From contig OZ020487.1 in the NCBI GenBank assembly GCA_963971405.1, forward strand, positions 12,373,344 to 12,437,343: a DNA stretch of 64,000 bases. Reading direction: 5' to 3'. The notes beneath the pieces are model-generated. The model searched no databases. It worked only from the letters and a program-made list of their open reading frames with translations, and was not told the origin of the DNA. This stretch comes from Psococerastis gibbosa (lineage: Eukaryota > Arthropoda > Insecta > Psocodea > Psocidae). The position numbers were made by a program, and so were the translations under genes. Positions 34,401-46,192 of this stretch are shown in pieces; positions within the stretch are counted from its first letter, which is position 1; each line of letters starts with the position of its first letter.

Positions 34401-35350
34401 ACTATGGGCCCCAAATTGTAGCCTGGGTCCCGACTCCAAGATGCGAGGAAAGTATCTTCGCTCGACTCATCTTTGCCAAGATATATCATATGATAATACA
34501 TACATGCATCATCCCGGGTTCTACTGCTTCATCCCGTCACTCAGACCGTGAAAGTCTTCGTAATCATATTATCATACGAGTACTTGATAGATTCCCTTTA
34601 TATACTTGAGTGTAAGAAAGGAATAATATCTCATTATTTATCAACTATGATAACTGACAGTTTCCAACTTTCCATTCGAAAATCGCCATTGGACGCTTCA
34701 ACGAAATTACTCGTTTAAAATAATAACAAATAATATTTTTGCAAAATATAATAATTGCCATATTCTCGCTATAAAGCCCTCTCTTACAATAAACTACGGT
34801 GACCCTCGACTGCCTTCTATACACGCCCTCTGATGCAAGTGCCACCACAAACCAACAAACATTAAGACTACGACCAACTGCCGAATTTTTGAAAAGTTAA
34901 AAACCATTTTCTATTCCCACGTTTTAGCCCATCCCAATGAATTGGGATTCCACCAGAAACGACTGGATCTATACAGGATTTTTGACGAGTGGTCGGAACC
35001 AACCAGTAAGTGTGACGGAAATCTCCAGAATAATACCCCCAGGCTTAAAAGATTGGGGGACAAACAACAAACAAAAGCAGGACGACTGAAAGCAAGTCAA
35101 AGTCAAGTTCAATGATTTAAAAAAAAAACTGCAAGGATAACAGCAGCAGCCGCCGCGCACCAGCTGACCCCAAACGAAAACGAAAGTTTTGACTCTAGTT
35201 TAGAAACTATACTTCAAAGGCTTCAATACCGCGCCTCCAATGCAACAGCAACTTTAGTCGCCGGCTAATTAGCAAATAGTAGCCCGTCCATTCATATAAG
35301 TGCACTAAAAACAGCAACACACTCCCGCACAGCACTAACGACACACAGCT

Positions 35351-35355
35351 ACTGA
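35351..35355 (-). promoter_or_regulatory. candidate minus-strand initiator in a low-repeat, GC-richer stretch
   Basis: The block 35150-35400 looks unlike the AT-rich repeats around it. Reversed, 35355-35351 reads TCAGT within GAGTTCAGTAGC, an arthropod initiator context, followed by unique-looking sequence resembling a 5' leader. It lies between EML exons 45331 and 28044, so it could be another EML start or belong to nothing. No coding exon could be tied to it. Confidence 0.25.
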
Positions 35356-35629
35356 ACTCTGGACGCTGACGGGGTAAACAGACGAAAGCGCAAGTCGACC
35401 TGCCGCCTTGTAAAATGACCTATCTTATCAAATGGCAAGCTAAAAAGCTAAAGGTTATTGTAGGTTGGGAGGGGTTCAGAGAAAACTTTGGCTTTAGATA
35501 AGGGGGTGTTATAATGATGAGAAAAAAAAAGTGGATAGTTAGGTTTTTTTTATGCGGTTTGCATTGCTGGAAGTTTAATTGGGGAGATTTACAATGGAGA
35601 ACATTTTAAATCTGATAAAGCTACTAAGC

Positions 35630-35795
35630 ATCGGCTTCGGGGACAAGGTGGTAACGTGCTTGTACTTGTGCGAGTCTTTATAGACCGTGCGATCGGAGAC
35701 GTGTTGTAACTGAACCTGGGTACTAATGTATAGAGGCGACTGAAGAGGTCAATCGGATTCATTCATTAAATTGTTTGTATGCGATTAACCTTTTT
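35630..35795 (+). repeat. SINE-like family 3
   Basis: GGTGGTAACGTGCTTGTACT, GCGATCGGAGACGTGTTG, GGCGACTGAAGAGGTCAATC and AAATTGTTTGTATGCGATT match the copy at 46193. Confidence 0.65.
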
Positions 35796-36080
35796 ATACA
35801 GATAAAAAAAATAAGCCAAGCAACAAAAGTTAACCAGTAACCTAGTAAATCTAAGTGAATGACGCTAAGCTTTTGCTCGCGATTAAGATACAAAGCTCAA
35901 AGCTCGCCTTGACACTAAAATCCATGCAAATTATGTACCTATTAAACGTATAGGACTTAAATTGTTAAGCCAGCCTAGCGAAGTTAGGACTACGGTATAA
36001 AGTAGACTTCTAGCTTACACTCAGTCCAACCCATCAGGACCGCCTGTTTTACATTCCCTCCGAAGCATGACCAAAAAAAT

Positions 36081-38400
36081 TTAAAAAGTGGTATCTTATG
36101 TATCCAAGAATAGAGAATCAAGAAAAATCTTGGCAGTGTGGGGAGCCCGAACCCGCGGTCTATGCTTTTCCAGGCGTCATGTTTATTATCTACATCTACA
36201 CCAATTGATGGTGTTTTTAGCTAAAGACTACACTACACTAGATGCCGGCACATAAACACGGCACCGTACGTATTTGGGGATACCTGTATACTACAAGTGC
36301 AATCTCCCTTCTATTAGTTTTTACCTGTTTAGTTCGATTTGGTAAGGTGAACTGCCTTCAGGAGCGCGTTGGACAAATAGGTTGCCCAGGGACCGTCTTA
36401 ATCAGTTCGCCTACCTTCCGTACCACTTTTGGGCGATCTTATCCAGGATCCGGACCACCGCTGATACAAAATCCCTGAAGTAAGTAGATGCAAGAAAAAA
36501 GCTGTCTTTGCCCTCGGTAGTGTAGGAGGACGACCAATTCCGGATTCCCTACTTTGGGGTATAAGGGCTTGAGGAGGTTGCCCCTTCAACCTAAGTCTTT
36601 TTTTTTTTTTTAAGTGGTATCTTTTTATTCTTTTAACCACCGGTTATATGCATAACAGTGGCATCCCCTTCTACTACATATAGTTATGTAACGGCACCCA
36701 AAACAAAGTAGAAGAACCGGTCCGAGTTTACTCGAACATGCTTTCCAATTTATCAAAATTAGTAGATAGAGAAAATGAGTAATTTCATGGTAAATAATTT
36801 TCCTATGGTTAAATATCCGATATCTCATGCGTGGGGGGGGGGGGGGTTGTCCACCTAACGTCACTGGAGGTCAGGTAAATTCTAGATAGGTCAGACCAAC
36901 ACATTACCACACAGAAATACTGGCAGGGCACGCAATGCATTTGAGCGTGAATTTTCTATAATTTAAAAAAAAAAACATTTTTTTTTTACAAAACCAAATA
37001 CTTTTCTGGGAAAGCAACCTGCCTGGTTTCGTTACTCAATTTAACACCTAAAACATACCTGAAGGTAGGAATCATCGATAGAAAGGTTTCGCAGAAAAAT
37101 TATTTTTTAGTCATTTTTCATTAAAATTTAGTTATTTTTTTTTTTTTTTTACCCCCAGAAGCAACCTATCAAGGGGCAAGCGACCCCCCGCATTTCGTTA
37201 ACATTCATAACGACTACAATATATGTGAATTTAAAAGAAACCGTTGGAGCCGTTTTTGAGAAATAATTCTTTTTAGACCTTTTTTTGGAGTTTTTTGAGA
37301 ATAAACCCCCCCCCCCCCCAAATTAAGTTAGCCCAAAATAAAAAAATGGTTTCGAGGTATGATTTTTGTGAACCTACATGCCGAATTTTATCAAAATCGA
37401 CCGAGTAGTTTGCCCGGAAATCTTCGCACAGACAGACAGACAGACATTTCGTAAAAACCACTTTTTTGGGTTCCTGGGACCTTAAAACGTGTAAATCCGT
37501 TGAAATCTCGGAATCGTAAATTTCGACCGTCACAAAGCTTTCCTTATACTACGTATAAATTGGAAAGCAAAAATAATGCAATCCCACTAATGCATACTGC
37601 TCATACTTTTGCGTTCATTCTAAGCTTTTGCAACTATATAGAATTGAGTGAAAAGCTACTGCTGGATAATATTCCTAAACAAAAAGAACTGAAAGAGCCA
37701 TAAAAGCTCACACACAGTAGCGACAAGGGGTTTCCCCCTGCCCTTAGCATATTAATATGCAAAGGGAGGTATATCAAGTCCACGTGGGGAGAAGGGGTGT
37801 ACACGTGGCTTCACCCCCTCCCCTGCTCTACACCTGTCTTCAACCCCTCATACATATCGTGCCGGCTTCATGAATTATATATTTGCTGATATGGCAAGTT
37901 CGCAACTGTTGCTTTAGACTTAGGGGGGGGGGGTTTAAAAAAGAAGTCAAAAATAGAGAACCCAGATTAACCATCGGCTTTAAAAAAAATCTGAATCTCA
38001 GTCTGTCCCTATTTCCTAACTCACCTAACCTAAGTGGGTGCCTGCAGCATTACTGCATAACTGAGCTCAGAATTCTTTACCGTGTTTATTGCTATGCTGT
38101 AAGGCTGCACCCCCCCCCCCCCCCCATGTCCCAATGCATGCATAGTGGTGCGCCTGTATTGCTTACTAAAACAAGTGTGGTGTGGTGGATCCGGGCCTTA
38201 ATTATGTTAGTGGTGGCAACATACTTTATAAAAATATACCAAACGCTTATCATTTATTTAAATATGAATTAATTTATTAATTTAAAGCCCTCTCAATGGT
38301 CAGTAAATATTACTAGTATATTTAATGTCAAGGACAAAAAGAATGCAACACAGACAATAATTTTAAAAAAAAAAAAATCTATTTCAAACATATACACATT
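36081..38400. other. intergenic or intronic; repeats only
   Basis: Contains a SINE relic (35960-36080), the poly-G-tract element (36714-37573) and G- or C-runs near 37923 and 38110. Nothing coding was supported before the mariner gene. Confidence 0.45.
36714..37573 (+). mobile_element. poly-G-tract element, forward copy
   Basis: GAACCGGTCCGAGTTTACTC at the left, G-run at about 36832-36846, C-run at about 37306-37319, and CTACGTATAAATTGGAAAGC at the right end. Confidence 0.8.
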
Positions 38401-38403
38401 CCA

Positions 38404-39462
38404 TCAATTTTCAACCCCTTCAATATAATCCCCATCTCGTTCCTTACACTTCTCCATACGAGTTTTCCAATCTAAAAAACAGTGCTGAAACTCTTCCTCT
38501 TTAATATCCTCCACAACTCGCTTCACTTTCTCCTTCAAGTCCTCAACAGTTGGCAATCTGGAGCCTTTTAACGCAGATTTGACCTTTGGAAAAAGGTAGA
38601 AGTCACATGGAGCAAGATCCGGCGAAGAACCCGGCTGCTCCAACGCCGGGATACAGTGCCTGGCCAGAAATTTCTTCACGGTCAAGGATGAATGTACCGG
38701 TGCGCTGCCTTGATGAAGAATCCACGACTTTTCACTCCATAACTGGGGCCGCTTTTCCTTGATTTCGTCACGAAGTTCAGCTAAGACTTGAAGATAATGC
38801 TGCTGGTCAATCGTCTGATCAGCAGGAGCCCAGTTTACGAGCAGAACACCATGAATATCAAAGAATACTATCATCTTTGCTTTCACTTGTACTTTGCTCA
38901 ATTTTTTTCTTTTCACTTTCGGTACTTCCGTTTGATTATTTGAATTGTTTTCAGTTTCTGGATCATAAGTAAAAAACCAGGACTGGTCACAGGTTACCAA
39001 TTTCTCCAAAAAGTTTCGGTCATTTTCAATATTGCTTAAAAAGTCAGCACAAATCGCCTTGCGAGCTTCTTTTTGGTCAATGGTCAGGAATTTCTGCACC
39101 AATCTCCCACAAATTTTTTGCATCTTCAAATTATCATGTAAAATTTGCCTGACTGACTCCTTATTTATTCCTGTAGCATGGCCAATAGCACGAATAGCTA
39201 TCCGATAATCAGCACGTATCAAATCACTGATTTTGTCAATATTACCGTCAGTTTTTGAGGTTGCAGGTCGTCCCGAACGTTCTTCATCCTCAAAATCTTC
39301 CCGGCCCTCTTTAAACTGTTTAAACCAGTCAAAAACTCTTGAACGTGATAAACAGTCGTCGCCATATACTTGCTTCAGTAAAATATAAGTTTCCGTTGCA
39401 GTTTTACCAAGTTTCGCGTGAAATTTCACAACAATGCGTTGCTCTTTCAAGTTGTTAACCAT
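38404..39462 (-). CDS. mariner-family transposase, intact frame, catalytic triad altered
   Basis: The frame from the ATG at 39462 gives 352 residues (MVNNLKEQR...). It is also open 28 codons further upstream, but MVNN is the natural mariner start. Order of features: paired helix-turn-helix DNA-binding region; linker with EERSGRPATSKTD; catalytic core with first Asp in VTCDQSW; second position in WILHQGSAPVHSS; third Asp in SSPDLAPCDFYLFPK. Functional mariners read HDNAP at the second position; here it is QGSAP, so Asp is replaced by Gly. The spacing of 34 residues to the last Asp is exactly that of the D,D34D group. No stop or frameshift is present. Terminal inverted repeats were not recognised at either side. 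Either a recently inactivated copy or a domesticated DNA-binding derivative; inactivity in strand cleavage is inference. Confidence 0.9.
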   Translation of the reverse strand: MVNNLKEQRIVVKFHAKLGKTATETYILLKQVYGDDCLSRSRVFDWFKQFKEGREDFEDEERSGRPATSKTDGNIDKISDLIRADYRIAIRAIGHATGINKESVRQILHDNLKMQKICGRLVQKFLTIDQKEARKAICADFLSNIENDRNFLEKLVTCDQSWFFTYDPETENNSNNQTEVPKVKRKKLSKVQVKAKMIVFFDIHGVLLVNWAPADQTIDQQHYLQVLAELRDEIKEKRPQLWSEKSWILHQGSAPVHSSLTVKKFLARHCIPALEQPGSSPDLAPCDFYLFPKVKSALKGSRLPTVEDLKEKVKRVVEDIKEEEFQHCFLDWKTRMEKCKERDGDYIEGVEN

Positions 39463-39469
39463 TTTTATT

Positions 39470-40700
39470 TTTTTTTTATTTAGTGGAACGAAATACAGGT
39501 CCAATGCAATCGAAGGCCGCAGCCAGACTAACATGGCTACCGACAAGCGACGCGACGACCGACGTTGGAGTGAGAAGTGGCAGAGTGCGCAGTCTCGCTA
39601 TTTAACAGCCACTCCTCGTATCCTCCAAAACACCTGCCTTTTTTTATTTTTATTTTACAAATAACATGCAGTACATACTCTATTCAGGCTCGCATCCCTA
39701 AAACCATCCCGTATTGTATTATATAAAATATATAATATAACCCCGCAACCCTCGCACCCCCTCCTAGCCCGAGAGTTTTTGCAAAGTCTTCTCCGCGGAC
39801 GAATTCCTTGTTACCCTTTTTACACCGTATTTCCAAGTGCCATCACGGCAACCAAACAACCACCGCGTCCGATGTAGCCACAAGCTGTGTCCTTATGTCC
39901 TTGAAACCTTCAAGTTCAATGTTAATCTGGTGCTTACCGCAGCAGCTGACGGAATCAGAAGAGCTGAGTCAGCGGTGGAGTGACGAGCGACCTTGAAACT
40001 TGCTGCTGGCTGCGGAAGCTGCCGTGAGAATTGACGATCAATACCATCAGCTTCATTACGGAAGGTTAGGTAATTGGCAGGGCCGGAGTAAGGACTGAGG
40101 GAGACTCCCTTCACCTTTGGCAGCCATAATTGTTACTTCTTCTTCTTGAGTTACAATCTATGGATTGGTTTGCTGCGAATGTTGTAGTCTTCTTCTCCAC
40201 TCTTGTCTGTTTTGTTCGGTCCTTTTCAGTCCTTAGTGTCGCACCCTAGGTCCTTCATGACATACTCCTTCCTCTGTTGTCATCTTGAGATGTTACTAAT
40301 CTTGTCGAATCCAATTTCTGTAGTTTTCCCATCAATAGTGGGACGGACAGAAAATATGGCGGGGGGGGGGGGGGGGCGCTGATACTATGAAAACTAGGAA
40401 ATACTGTATAACACTGAGCTGCCTGCATCTCCTAATTCCGGGACATTCCATTCAAACTGTAATTCACAATGGAATGCAAGAACCATAGTCAGCCTAAAAT
40501 TAACTAACATTGCAACCTATTATTATTAATAAGAGTATATTATAAACAAGACTACAATTGTTGATAATTTGGCGCCGCCTATGAATGATCGCTAATCTTC
40601 AACGTTGAAGGGGCACGGGAAGAAGAAGAAGAATGAATGAACGTATTCTGTCATAGCAGGCACCTGTAGTTAACATTTCTGCAAGACTCAAGGGTCTGAA
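39470..40700. other. no gene supported
   Basis: Includes a GC-richer block at 39740-40140. On its minus strand ATGGCTGCCAAAG is followed by GTGAAG, a possible start exon, but phase alone cannot support it. A long G-run lies at about 40361-40376. Confidence 0.35.
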
Positions 40701-40709
40701 TTGTATTAA

Positions 40710-41076
40710 GAGGACATGCTACGAAGAAAATTGGCACCCCAAAATTCAATACTTTTCATTTTTTATTTCAATAACTCAAGCAAGTTATTAAAAATTTGGC
40801 TCATGCAAGTTGTAGAAGAGTATTCGTGCATCATATAATCGGGTATTTTTACTTTTCGGTTTCGCAGTTCTTCCAAAAATCCCAGAATACGCGAAAATTT
40901 AGTCCTGTCCGTTCTGGTATAAATGGAAGAACCAAGGTACCAAAAATTCAATATTTCCTATTATATGATGCATGAAGTAGTCTTCTACAACTTCAATGAG
41001 CCAAATCTTTAATGACTTGCTTTGTTAATTAAATAAAAAAAATAAAAAGTCAATAAAAACAACGTAGCATGTTCTC
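40710..41076. mobile_element. foldback element flanked by TTAA, second copy
   Basis: Ends GAGGACATGCTACG and reversed GAGAACATGCTACG, TTAA at 40706-40709 and 41077-41080. Internal sequence (TTGGCTCAT...TTGTAGAAGA...GCATCATATAAT) matches the element at 4774-5157. Confidence 0.8.
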
Positions 41077-41261
41077 TTAAAGAATGATACCTTTTGGATG
41101 TAGCGAGGACAAGGCATGGACCATGTCTAATATTATATTTTCGTAGTTGCTTGTATTAGTTCAGGGTGCTCCTAATCTACCCCTACGACTCCTCAGTCGT
41201 GACAATTAATTAGCGAAATAGCCAGCAGGCAAACTTAACAAGCAGTGACGCCAACTTGTAA

Positions 41262-41780
41262 TAAATAAATAAATAAAGTATTTCTGCTCTATTACTAAGC
41301 CAACCTAGGGCTGTAAAGTTGTTCTTAGGCGCCCATTCCATTGACCGGCTAGGGCTATTTCCAACAACGGTGACGTGGTAGCAGACATTCAAGACTTAGG
41401 TTGCGTTTCTACCGACCTCGCATTGCAGATTGCAAATGACATTGACGGAAATGTTTGTTTTTCTTTTTATAGAAATCTATTAAAATGTTTGTACTTAACA
41501 TAACCCACGACGCCATTTTTTAATTTTAGTTTGTTTGTTTGTGATTTTACTGTATGATCATTGATCAATTTTAACTATGGCATAGAGGAAAATAAACATT
41601 TCCGTCAATTCTGCAATGCGAGGTCGGTGGAGACGCCACCTAAGTCTTGAATGTCTGCTACCACGTCACCGTTTTTGGAAATAGCCCTAGCCGGTCAATG
41701 GAATGTGCACCTTACACTCAGCTATGCCGCCAGCTTTATATGCCCTCCGAAGCATGGCCATAATTTGGGCAAAGGCTATT
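41262..41780 (-). mobile_element. tRNA-derived SINE split by a foldback MITE
   Basis: SINE tail AAATAAATAAATAAAG...CTATTACTAAGCCAACC at the left, SINE body TTACACTCAGC...TGCCCTCCGAAGCATGG at the right, with the 384-bp MITE 41328-41711 between. Confidence 0.75.
41328..41711. mobile_element. Harbinger-type foldback MITE inserted in a SINE
   Basis: 384 bp, the same length as the copy at 3026, flanked by TTA at 41325-41327 and 41712-41714. The flanks continue as one SINE (CTAAGCCAACCTAGG... to CACTCAGC...GCCCTCCGAAGCATGGCC), and the intact SINE at 45085 shows a single TTA there. Confidence 0.9.
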
Positions 41781-42247
41781 CATTTACAATGTGAAATCTC
41801 CATAAAATACAAATTAAAATCAAATTTGGTTAAATATGAAAACACACCTGGAATCTCAGGATTTGAAAGCCTAATTTGGCCAATGATTAACTACTTCCGG
41901 CGATGCCAAGGTTGATAATGTGCCTTATGAGATTATTATCTATAACCGTGCATAGCATAGGTGTGTGGTTAGTGCTGATACTTAGCGTAGAGTTACATAT
42001 TGGCCGAAAGGTCTGAGATTCCAACTTGAGAAAATGTGTAAATTTATTGCTGAATAGACTATGCTGCGTTTTAAACCTACAAGTGGCTACAGCCAGCAGG
42101 ATAGTGGGATTTATAATGTACAAGGCAGCCTTTGGCTGCTGCCTCCACCACTTGCGCCTGCCGCGGGCGCGGCAGCTCGACCAACGGCCTCGCAGTCACT
42201 GCTCATGTAAATTAATTGTGGTCACACACAACACACACGCAGCACCA

Positions 42248-42392
42248 ACTGTCGGGATAAGCGAAAATTAATGGTAGCGCAGTGTGCCGATAGATGTCAG
42301 TTGATGTCGGTTGGCGATGGTAGCGCCAAGTGTCGGGATAAACGAAAATTAAATGTAGCGCAGTCTGCCGCTAGATGTCGGTTGATGTCGGA
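42248..42392 (+). repeat. two-unit tandem repeat
   Basis: CGGGATAAGCGAAAATTAAT...TAGATGTCAGTTGATGTCGG is followed by CGGGATAAACGAAAATTAAA...TAGATGTCGGTTGATGTCGG, units of about 80 and 60 bp. The region 42500-42600 after it (TCATCATAATCGGTCCAGTC, ACATACACATGGACAGTC) resembles the 3' end of RTE-type retroposons. Confidence 0.65.
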
Positions 42393-42599
42393 AGTACCAG
42401 CAGCCATGTACACGCATCAATGTAAAATATTCCAAAATCAAATTATAAAAACATTCTCCAGTGGATGAAAGTGTTAATCTAAACCATCCACGAACCTCCT
42501 TGAACACACACAACAATATTCATCATAATCGGTCCAGTCGTTTGAGAAGAGGCTCGGAACATACACATGGACAGTCGAAATACATATATTAAGATATTG

Positions 42600-43482
42600 G
42601 CAGGGGCGAATTAGCTTCTAGGGGTCCCTAGGCCCAGATATATGCTTTTCAAAATTTGTGTGTGCAGTAGTACTGTAATGTATATTTGTTAACATTTTTG
42701 ACTAGACTAGACGTTTTGAAGTGAAACTTCTTTATCGACGTAGGGAGAAAAATCTTGTTAAGCGCCATCTTGGTTACGCGCCATCATGATACGCGCTATC
42801 CTGATTTCTGTACTCATGGATGACGCTCATTTTTGGGCAGATGTAGAAGGCCTATCTCAATTTAAATTATACCCATGTCTTAGTCTATTTTTCCTCTTTC
42901 AGACCATGCTATATTTGTTGTGATAGGGCAAGGGGTTCGACTTTGGGGGGAGGAAAAGTGAGGAGGTGCGCCCAAATTTGCCGATTTTAATCGAAAACAG
43001 GCTTTTTTGGGCGCGTTTTTGGGGGTGTTAATATCAATTTGAAACCTTCTAACTACTTTAGTTCTTTTCCATCTTTCTTACTCTTTTTAGACATATATTC
43101 AGTTTTACGATCCGTCTCTTTGTTCAGGCTCAGGTGATATTAAGCCATCCGTGTTTCGGCGGAAAACGGGTTCAAAGGGTACATTTACTATTACATGCAG
43201 CCATATATTATGTAAATGAAATTTAATAATTTAGGCGTTGTCACGTTAAACTATCGCCTGTACTTTACAAACGACTTACAGACAACCAATATACGATAAT
43301 TAATGAAATGCTATTATAATCTTAGCATCTAAGGTAAAATAATTGAATTATTTGTATACATGTTCATAATAATTAAAGCCTTTTGCTTAAAATGTATCTT
43401 ATATCTAAAGGCAGCCTTTAATGTCTGCTACCATGTCAATATCACTAACACTATCACTACTGGCGTCGGTAGACTTTGCGCC

Positions 43483-43518
<36 letters not shown>

Positions 43519-45080
43519 GCGCCATGTGATTAGGGTAAGTCTATATAGTGTATTATACTAAATAATATATTGCACATATTAATCATTAAGGTGTTTATTT
43601 GGTGCAGCCTCCTACGTGGTAAAATAAACTGTAACAAGATGATGGGCACCGCCCATAATCATCAGCCTAGATGGCGTTCAGCGAAAATATTACCGAATTT
43701 TTAATTAAACTATATTACGGTGTTTAAATATTATTTGATGAAGTGACCATGATGTACGGCGTGTTTATTAAAACATCTATGTTGTGCACGCACGCTACCG
43801 TCACGCACTACTAAACCCCATGATGGAAGGATGCACCTTGCTGCTTTCCCCATTGCATGCAGCCAATCGAATGTACTTGCCATTGAGTCATTGACCATGA
43901 ATCAATAGTCTACCCTTCTTTTTTCTGTGGCTTTCTCATTGATTAAAACAATGTATTGTACTAGTATATACTACAATATAGAACCTAGAGCTACGTACGA
44001 TATCTCTTTACACCGTGGTGATGATGTTTGGGCTCCTGACTATGGCAATTCTCGCCAAATATTACGATTCAATGAAAATGCCATTTTATGGATTGGACTG
44101 CCATCACTTGAACACCATTAAAAAGGGGGCTAAGAACAGGGGTTACAAGATGCCGCGCGAACCTGTGTAGGTGGTGAGGGCATGCGAATGAGGACAACAA
44201 CAAGACGACGACCACCTTCTGGTTTGCCCGAGAATAGAGGAAACTGTGTCACAGACAGATCTTTCAGAAGCCAATGACAAGGCCATCCAATGTTTTGGAT
44301 CAGCGTTTCCTGATAAAATCGGAATCACCGCTGCCACGCAGCCGAAGGACAATGGCACACACACCGAAAGTAAAAAAAATAAGGGCACAGCTACCGTGCC
44401 GCTCGAACTCGAAGATCAAAAGTAAAAAAAAATAAGGGTGTAGTGCCCAGAGTTACACGCCAGAGGCCAACAGCCTCACGACTAAATGGGCTAGTCTTGA
44501 CGTCAGTAATTGAGTCGCACCCAGCAAGTATACATATACACTGAGCCGCCATAAACGTTTCCGCTAAGCCCGCATAAGGACTTGGCCATAAAGAGCTTGG
44601 CACATCTTCGGCGGCCTTGAACCTGACTCGCGCCTGGAGCCTGAACAGGGATTGTCGTGGGAACAGATGAAGGTACCTCCTCAACAGTGCTATATCTTCA
44701 GGAACCATCTTTCCCTCGAACTTAACCGGTTCCGCCTTATTACTTTCTCTAAGAGGCCTTTAATGTCAATGGACGAGCACGGAATTTTATTAGGCCATTT
44801 AAATTCTTTACTTTAATGTGAACAGTAATGAAATACTGATGAAAAAGTAGTATCCGGGATGATAGGCCGTGATATTTCTGAAAGCGTACCTCCTAACGCC
44901 CCCGCCCGTTCTAGACAATATATATCTTTACTTCAGTTGAATTGGTCAGATTTGGGATAGGGAAGTCGAGGCAATTGAAATGTAATCCTAGGACAATTAT
45001 TTACCATAGAACTACTCATATTACCCATTTCGGTACCAATACGTATTGCTAAATAATAGGAAAGCATATACGGGTTCACT
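42600..45080. other. no gene supported
   Basis: A GC-richer segment at 44140-44710 carries two minus-strand open frames (81 and 105 codons) separated by a duplicated AAGTAAAAAAAATAAGGG word; no domain is visible. The remainder is AT-rich. Confidence 0.4.
43484..43518 (+). repeat. GA dinucleotide repeat
   Basis: About 14 GA units, next to a fragment of a Harbinger-type MITE (TTTAATGTCTGCTACCATGTC at 43418-43438). Confidence 0.8.
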
Positions 45081-45084
45081 AGTA

Positions 45085-45281
45085 AATAAATAAATAAATA
45101 AATAAGGACTTTTTATTGTTTCTATTACTAAGCCAACCTAGTCCTCTTACACTCAACTAGGAAAGCCCGGGACCGCCTGCTTTACATGCCCTCCGAAGCA
45201 TGGCCAGAAAATGAAGCCAGTGTGGGACTCGAACCAACAGCCTTTCGGGTGAAAGTCAGAGTCCGTACCACTACGCTAAAT
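45085..45281 (-). mobile_element. tRNA-derived SINE, intact internal promoter
   Basis: Read on the minus strand it begins near 45281 with an A box (TAGCGTAGTGG) and a perfect B box GGTTCGAGTCC (45235-45225), continues CATGCTTCGGAGGGCATGTA, and ends with TTAGTAATAGAAACAATAAA followed by a TTTA tandem tail. This is the layout of a pol III SINE. Incomplete relatives: 12001-12070, 35960-36080, 41262-41780 (split by a MITE) and 53862-54045. Confidence 0.85.
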
Positions 45282-45330
45282 GTCCTGACACTTCTTGTTC
45301 TCTTAATTATTAACAAAATAATTGACTTAC

Positions 45331-45406
45331 CAACTTCTGTGACAGAGGACTCGCTCGAGTCATCCTGCCCGTTGACGCGCATCATTCGTACTGTTCCCAA
45401 TTACAC
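45331..45406 (-). CDS. EML: candidate EML upstream first coding exon
   Basis: The exon is 76 nt between acceptor TTTGTAG|GTG and donor GTTG|GTAAGTC. An in-frame TAA at 45403-45401 precedes two adjacent ATGs (45385 and 45382), so translation should begin inside it. The peptide is MMRVNGQDDSSESSVTEV plus one base. The single leftover base fits the entry phase of the coiled-coil exon 21960-22160, giving a junction rich in Asp, and also that of 20716-20845. Because it has an acceptor, a non-coding exon should lie further right; a GTAAGT donor at about 45499 (reversed) is one candidate, but a transposon remnant sits against it. Assignment to EML depends on phase and strand only. Confidence 0.45.
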
Positions 45407-46192
45407 CTACAAACAAGGTAAGCAATAGTTAATTAACAAAGATATTAGACGACAATAGAAAGATCCTAAAAACATGCAACTAATGCAGTAATGCTTACTT
45501 ACCCAACATGTATAAGCCAATTACCAATGGCGTAACGATAGGTTTTCAAAGGGGGGTCTCCTCCGGAGGAAATTATTTGAATAAATAGGCGCAAAATAGT
45601 GAGTGAAGCGCAGGGCCATAATTAGTGGTTGCTTTAGTCGCTTAAGCACAAATGAGAACTCATCCTTCCTTAAGTTATTGCCGTTCCTAAATATTATTTT
45701 TTTATTAATTTTCATTCAGAGAAAGGCCTTTCACATGTGGCAACGATAGAGAAATTGTCAAAAAAAAAACGAAACTTATTCAGCCACTAAGTTTAAGGTG
45801 AGCTTATCTCACTATAAGATTTTGAGATAGCTTCCCCCTACACTTAGTGGCTGGATAACGTCCGTTAGTCGGAAAAGGTCGAAAAAGTTTGTTTTATTTA
45901 AGAAAGCAGACGATTGGTCACTGGAAACAAACGAGTGTACACCAGTGGAGCAGCTATACATAATTTCCCTTTATTGACCCAATAGGCTCTAAAGTAGGTT
46001 TATTTGAAACGGTATCGAATGTCCGTCGCTGTATCAATTACATAGATATCGATACCCGTGGCTAAGCCCATATCATCGTCCCAGCCGTGTTTATTTATAC
46101 ACAGGGAAGTTGGGAACATGAATAGAAATTCATGTCCCCTATCCTGCATGGTGAGCACCACGGTTTATTGGGTTCTCAAGGGGAAGGGAGAC

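Noticed and set aside
39893-40140. Possible additional EML first exon (ATGGCTGCCAAAG before GTGAAG)
   Set aside because: The leftover base fits the coiled-coil exon, but the coding piece is four codons long and phase agreement by chance is one in three.
42248-42392. Repeat pair considered as a CRISPR-like array
   Set aside because: Only two long, imperfect units without constant spacers, in a eukaryotic context.
44391-44708. 105-codon open frame on the minus strand in a GC-richer segment
   Set aside because: Neither a domain nor splice sites could be found; composition alone is not enough.
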